DNA from: Paraglomus occultum
Taxonomy: Eukaryota; Glomeromycota; Glomeromycetes; Paraglomerales; Paraglomeraceae
NCBI GenBank assembly: GCA_910592205.1
Contig: CAJVPJ010000071.1
Coordinates: 1-49,165, forward strand
Length of the DNA stretch: 49,165 nucleotides
Direction: 5' to 3'
Every line of letters starts with the position of its first letter. The stretch's first letter is position 1. Made by a program: the position numbers and the translations under genes. Positions 47,376 through 49,165 of the stretch are shown here, piece by piece. The notes under the pieces are model-generated. The model was not told the origin of the DNA and did not search any database. It was given only the letters and a program-made list of their open reading frames with translations.

Positions 47376-48203
47376 ACGAACGATAATCACTATTATAATG
47401 AGACAATAGTCACTATAATTTCGGAAGAAATATTTAATTCGCATTAATCGAAATAACTTGAAAAAAGCTTTGTACGCATGCAGATTTTCTTGAAAAGACT
47501 ATGATCAAGCAAGGAACCCCAGGTCGTCTAAATATGTGGTTTTTCATATAAATTCACCAGATTATATTTGGATGAAAGATACCGTTGAGTGCTTTCCTTT
47601 CCATCGACGTTAGATCAATAATGAACTTATCTGTTGCGCCTAGTCGCCCAACGAATGATTTTTGATTTGTAACAACTCTATTATAGTATTCATAGACGGT
47701 TCCAGACTAAAACCTTGTGTGCAATTACATCGCTCTGTTGTGTAAACGTTTAACCGAGCAATAACCGTTCTCCGTAATAGCGCATTCGAATAGGTTTATT
47801 CTCGTCTTGTCGCCGTTATAAGAGCGTCAATGACAATTTATAATGGATCGTTAACAAAATTTTGTGACAAAAATCCGTATATTGTCGATTTCATATGCTG
47901 AGTAAATCATGTTTATTTTACAAACTGTGACGGCAATGATAGTTAAATCTTTATTAGCGAACAGGAGTTTTACGTTAAAGTCTTATGAAAACTCAACAAA
48001 ACAATTCATACGAATTTTACTAATAGTTGCAAGTCGATATATGATCTTCATTATCTTACTCTGGCGTTCTACGCAGGAACCGAAATGAAAGTTTGCCAAC
48101 TTTACTATTAGTAGAAATTTTTTTGAATATACTTAAATAAATTGACTTACAAATTGGGAATGTGTAGAAATTTATTAAAACATGTACACACAAAAAAGGT
48201 TTA
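47376..48203. other. Intergenic region, no recognisable gene
   Basis: 3' flank of La followed by AT-rich sequence. Nothing recognised. Confidence 0.5.
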
Positions 48204-48680
48204 CTAGTCATCAATCTCTTCAACTTCGAGATCTTCACTATCACTTTCGACCAATAATATATCATCATTTAAATTTTCATATTCTTTGGCGAAAACCCAA
48301 GAATTACCTTAGACGTAACCTTCTCGTTAAATGCGTGCAATGATTTGTCTCTAATAACAAGAAGATTAGGATGTGGACCAGTTCTAGCAACTTATGTATG
48401 AGATCAACAACATTGTGATCGGGGCGTTTCCTTGGACGCCCTTGCATTATTCGCTCTGAACGCTCTGAGAATTTTCATTTTTACTGCTATTATGTTCAGC
48501 AACCACTCGCGCAAGGGTTGCCTCACCAATTCCAAGGACCGAAGCAACCTCCTTGCGTAGTGGTAAGTCTGGACGTTGCGTCTGGTACTGTCGAGTATTT
48601 AAAAAGTATTGGTGAACGCGAATAAGCATTCGTTTTTCGTTACTGGTTAAAGAACTTCGCTCTCTATCTAGGTCTTCCAT
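48204..48680 (-). pseudogene. Decayed DDE transposase, N-terminal HTH and tail only
   Basis: The 77-codon ORF at 48447-48680 reads SSLTSNEKRMLIRVHQYFLN then LPLRKEVASVLGIGEATLAR, a helix-turn-helix like the N-terminus of IS630/Tc1-type transposases abundant in Mucoromycota. After a TAA the sense continues in another frame as RIMQGRPRKRPDHNVVDLIH, the GRPRK linker typical of this class. A further frame ends FAKEYENLNDDILLVESDSE and TAG at 48204. The catalytic DDE core is missing, so the copy is dead by frameshift and internal deletion. Terminal repeats were not convincingly found. Confidence 0.5.
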
Positions 48681-49165
48681 GATAAATGATCAAGTTTGTT
48701 ACGAATATTTGAAGTTCGACATCTTACATTTTATTTGATTTATATGCTCAAATGATTCGATTAGCAAATTTTGTATGGTGCACGCAGTCTAAAGCCACCA
48801 ACTTTTTTGTTTTGTGGCCAAATTTTTGATTCAGTCACGTGAAACAATTAAGAATTTTTAGTAAGACGATAGCTTTATACATTTTCAGGAATCCGGCGAT
48901 GTGATCTATATTGTTTTACCGTATATAAAGCTGCAAGTTGAACTTTTCGTCTCTTTGGTGGCATGTTTACAAGTGAGATTATCTGCAAACGCAAGATAGG
49001 CGCAGACATGCTAAAAATACGGTTGAACGAATTTTTAATTCCGGACAGTTTATTATTATAAAATTTGGTCCGCATTATGTAGTGCCGGACCGGCCAAATT
49101 TATTTCGAACTTAGTAAAATAACTGATATAAAAACTTATATATTTTATGTTACAGTAATCCAATT
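48681..49165. other. Right-edge intergenic sequence with an inverted repeat
   Basis: Contains a minus-strand ORF (48875-49075) whose inner ATG gives MPPKRRKVQLAALYTVKQYR, possibly another transposase start, though unproven. Also contains the inverted repeat at 49061-49101. Confidence 0.4.
49061..49101. repeat. Imperfect inverted repeat
   Basis: The left arm aaatttggtccg pairs with the right arm cggaccggccaaattt, which has an extra four-base block. The loop is about 13 bp. It could be a transposon terminus facing out of the window. Confidence 0.5.

Noticed and set aside
1-49165. tRNA, rRNA or CRISPR features
   Set aside because: Read through for cloverleaf-like ends, TTCGA arms and regularly spaced repeats; none was convincing.

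Overview
This window is nuclear DNA of an intron-rich, AT-rich filamentous fungus. The closest fit is an early-diverging lineage (Mucoromycota in the broad sense, such as Mortierellomycotina or Glomeromycotina). The reasons are a delta-5 fatty-acid desaturase closest in my memory to the Mortierella alpina enzyme, a fungal-type NADPH oxidase, a MED27 subunit, a Gemin5-like protein that I do not associate with ascomycetes, dense introns of about 50-160 nt, and decayed pogo/Tigger and Fanzor elements. The lineage is an inference; no rRNA or mitochondrial marker is present.

Layout. 1-4.55 kb is a transposon graveyard: one pogo/Tigger end, a complete 277-bp MITE, and a 547-bp element carrying a transposase stub. 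4.55-6.79 kb (-) is an NADPH oxidase. 6.8-11.6 kb is mostly empty, with a broken coding fragment and a DDE-transposase scrap. 11.6-13.85 kb (-) is a delta-5 desaturase with a cytochrome b5 domain. 15.46-18.8 kb (-) is a long-chain acyl-CoA synthetase ending in a peroxisomal AKL tripeptide. 19.86-24.4 kb (-) is a Gemin5-like WD40/TPR protein. 25.0-28.9 kb (-) holds two paralogous F-box proteins. 28.9-31.2 kb is another repeat-rich gap, with a duplicated 48-bp coding-like block and the C-terminal half of a decayed Fanzor/TnpB nuclease. 31.2-32.9 kb (+) is Mediator subunit MED27, and 34.0-35.4 kb (+) is a DUF4203/TMEM198-like membrane protein. 35.7-38.7 kb (-) is the ribosome-biogenesis factor RIX1, tail-to-tail with the membrane protein. 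40.7-42.4 kb (+) is a single-exon leucine-rich-repeat protein. 43.1-44.35 kb (-) is ribosomal protein eL15, divergent from the La protein at 45.6-47.4 kb (+). The last 1.8 kb holds a decayed DDE transposase.

Exon structures were built by hand from splice signals, reading-frame continuity and family conservation. All eleven models close in frame from ATG to stop, several through very small exons (7, 11, 20, 21 and 24 nt). There is no operon logic. Loose functional themes are lipid metabolism (desaturase, acyl-CoA synthetase) and RNA/ribosome biology (Gemin5, RIX1, eL15, La). I found no tRNA, rRNA or CRISPR array, and no evident new multi-gene system. The most notable items are the Gemin5 orthologue, the Fanzor relic and the Tigger-derived elements.
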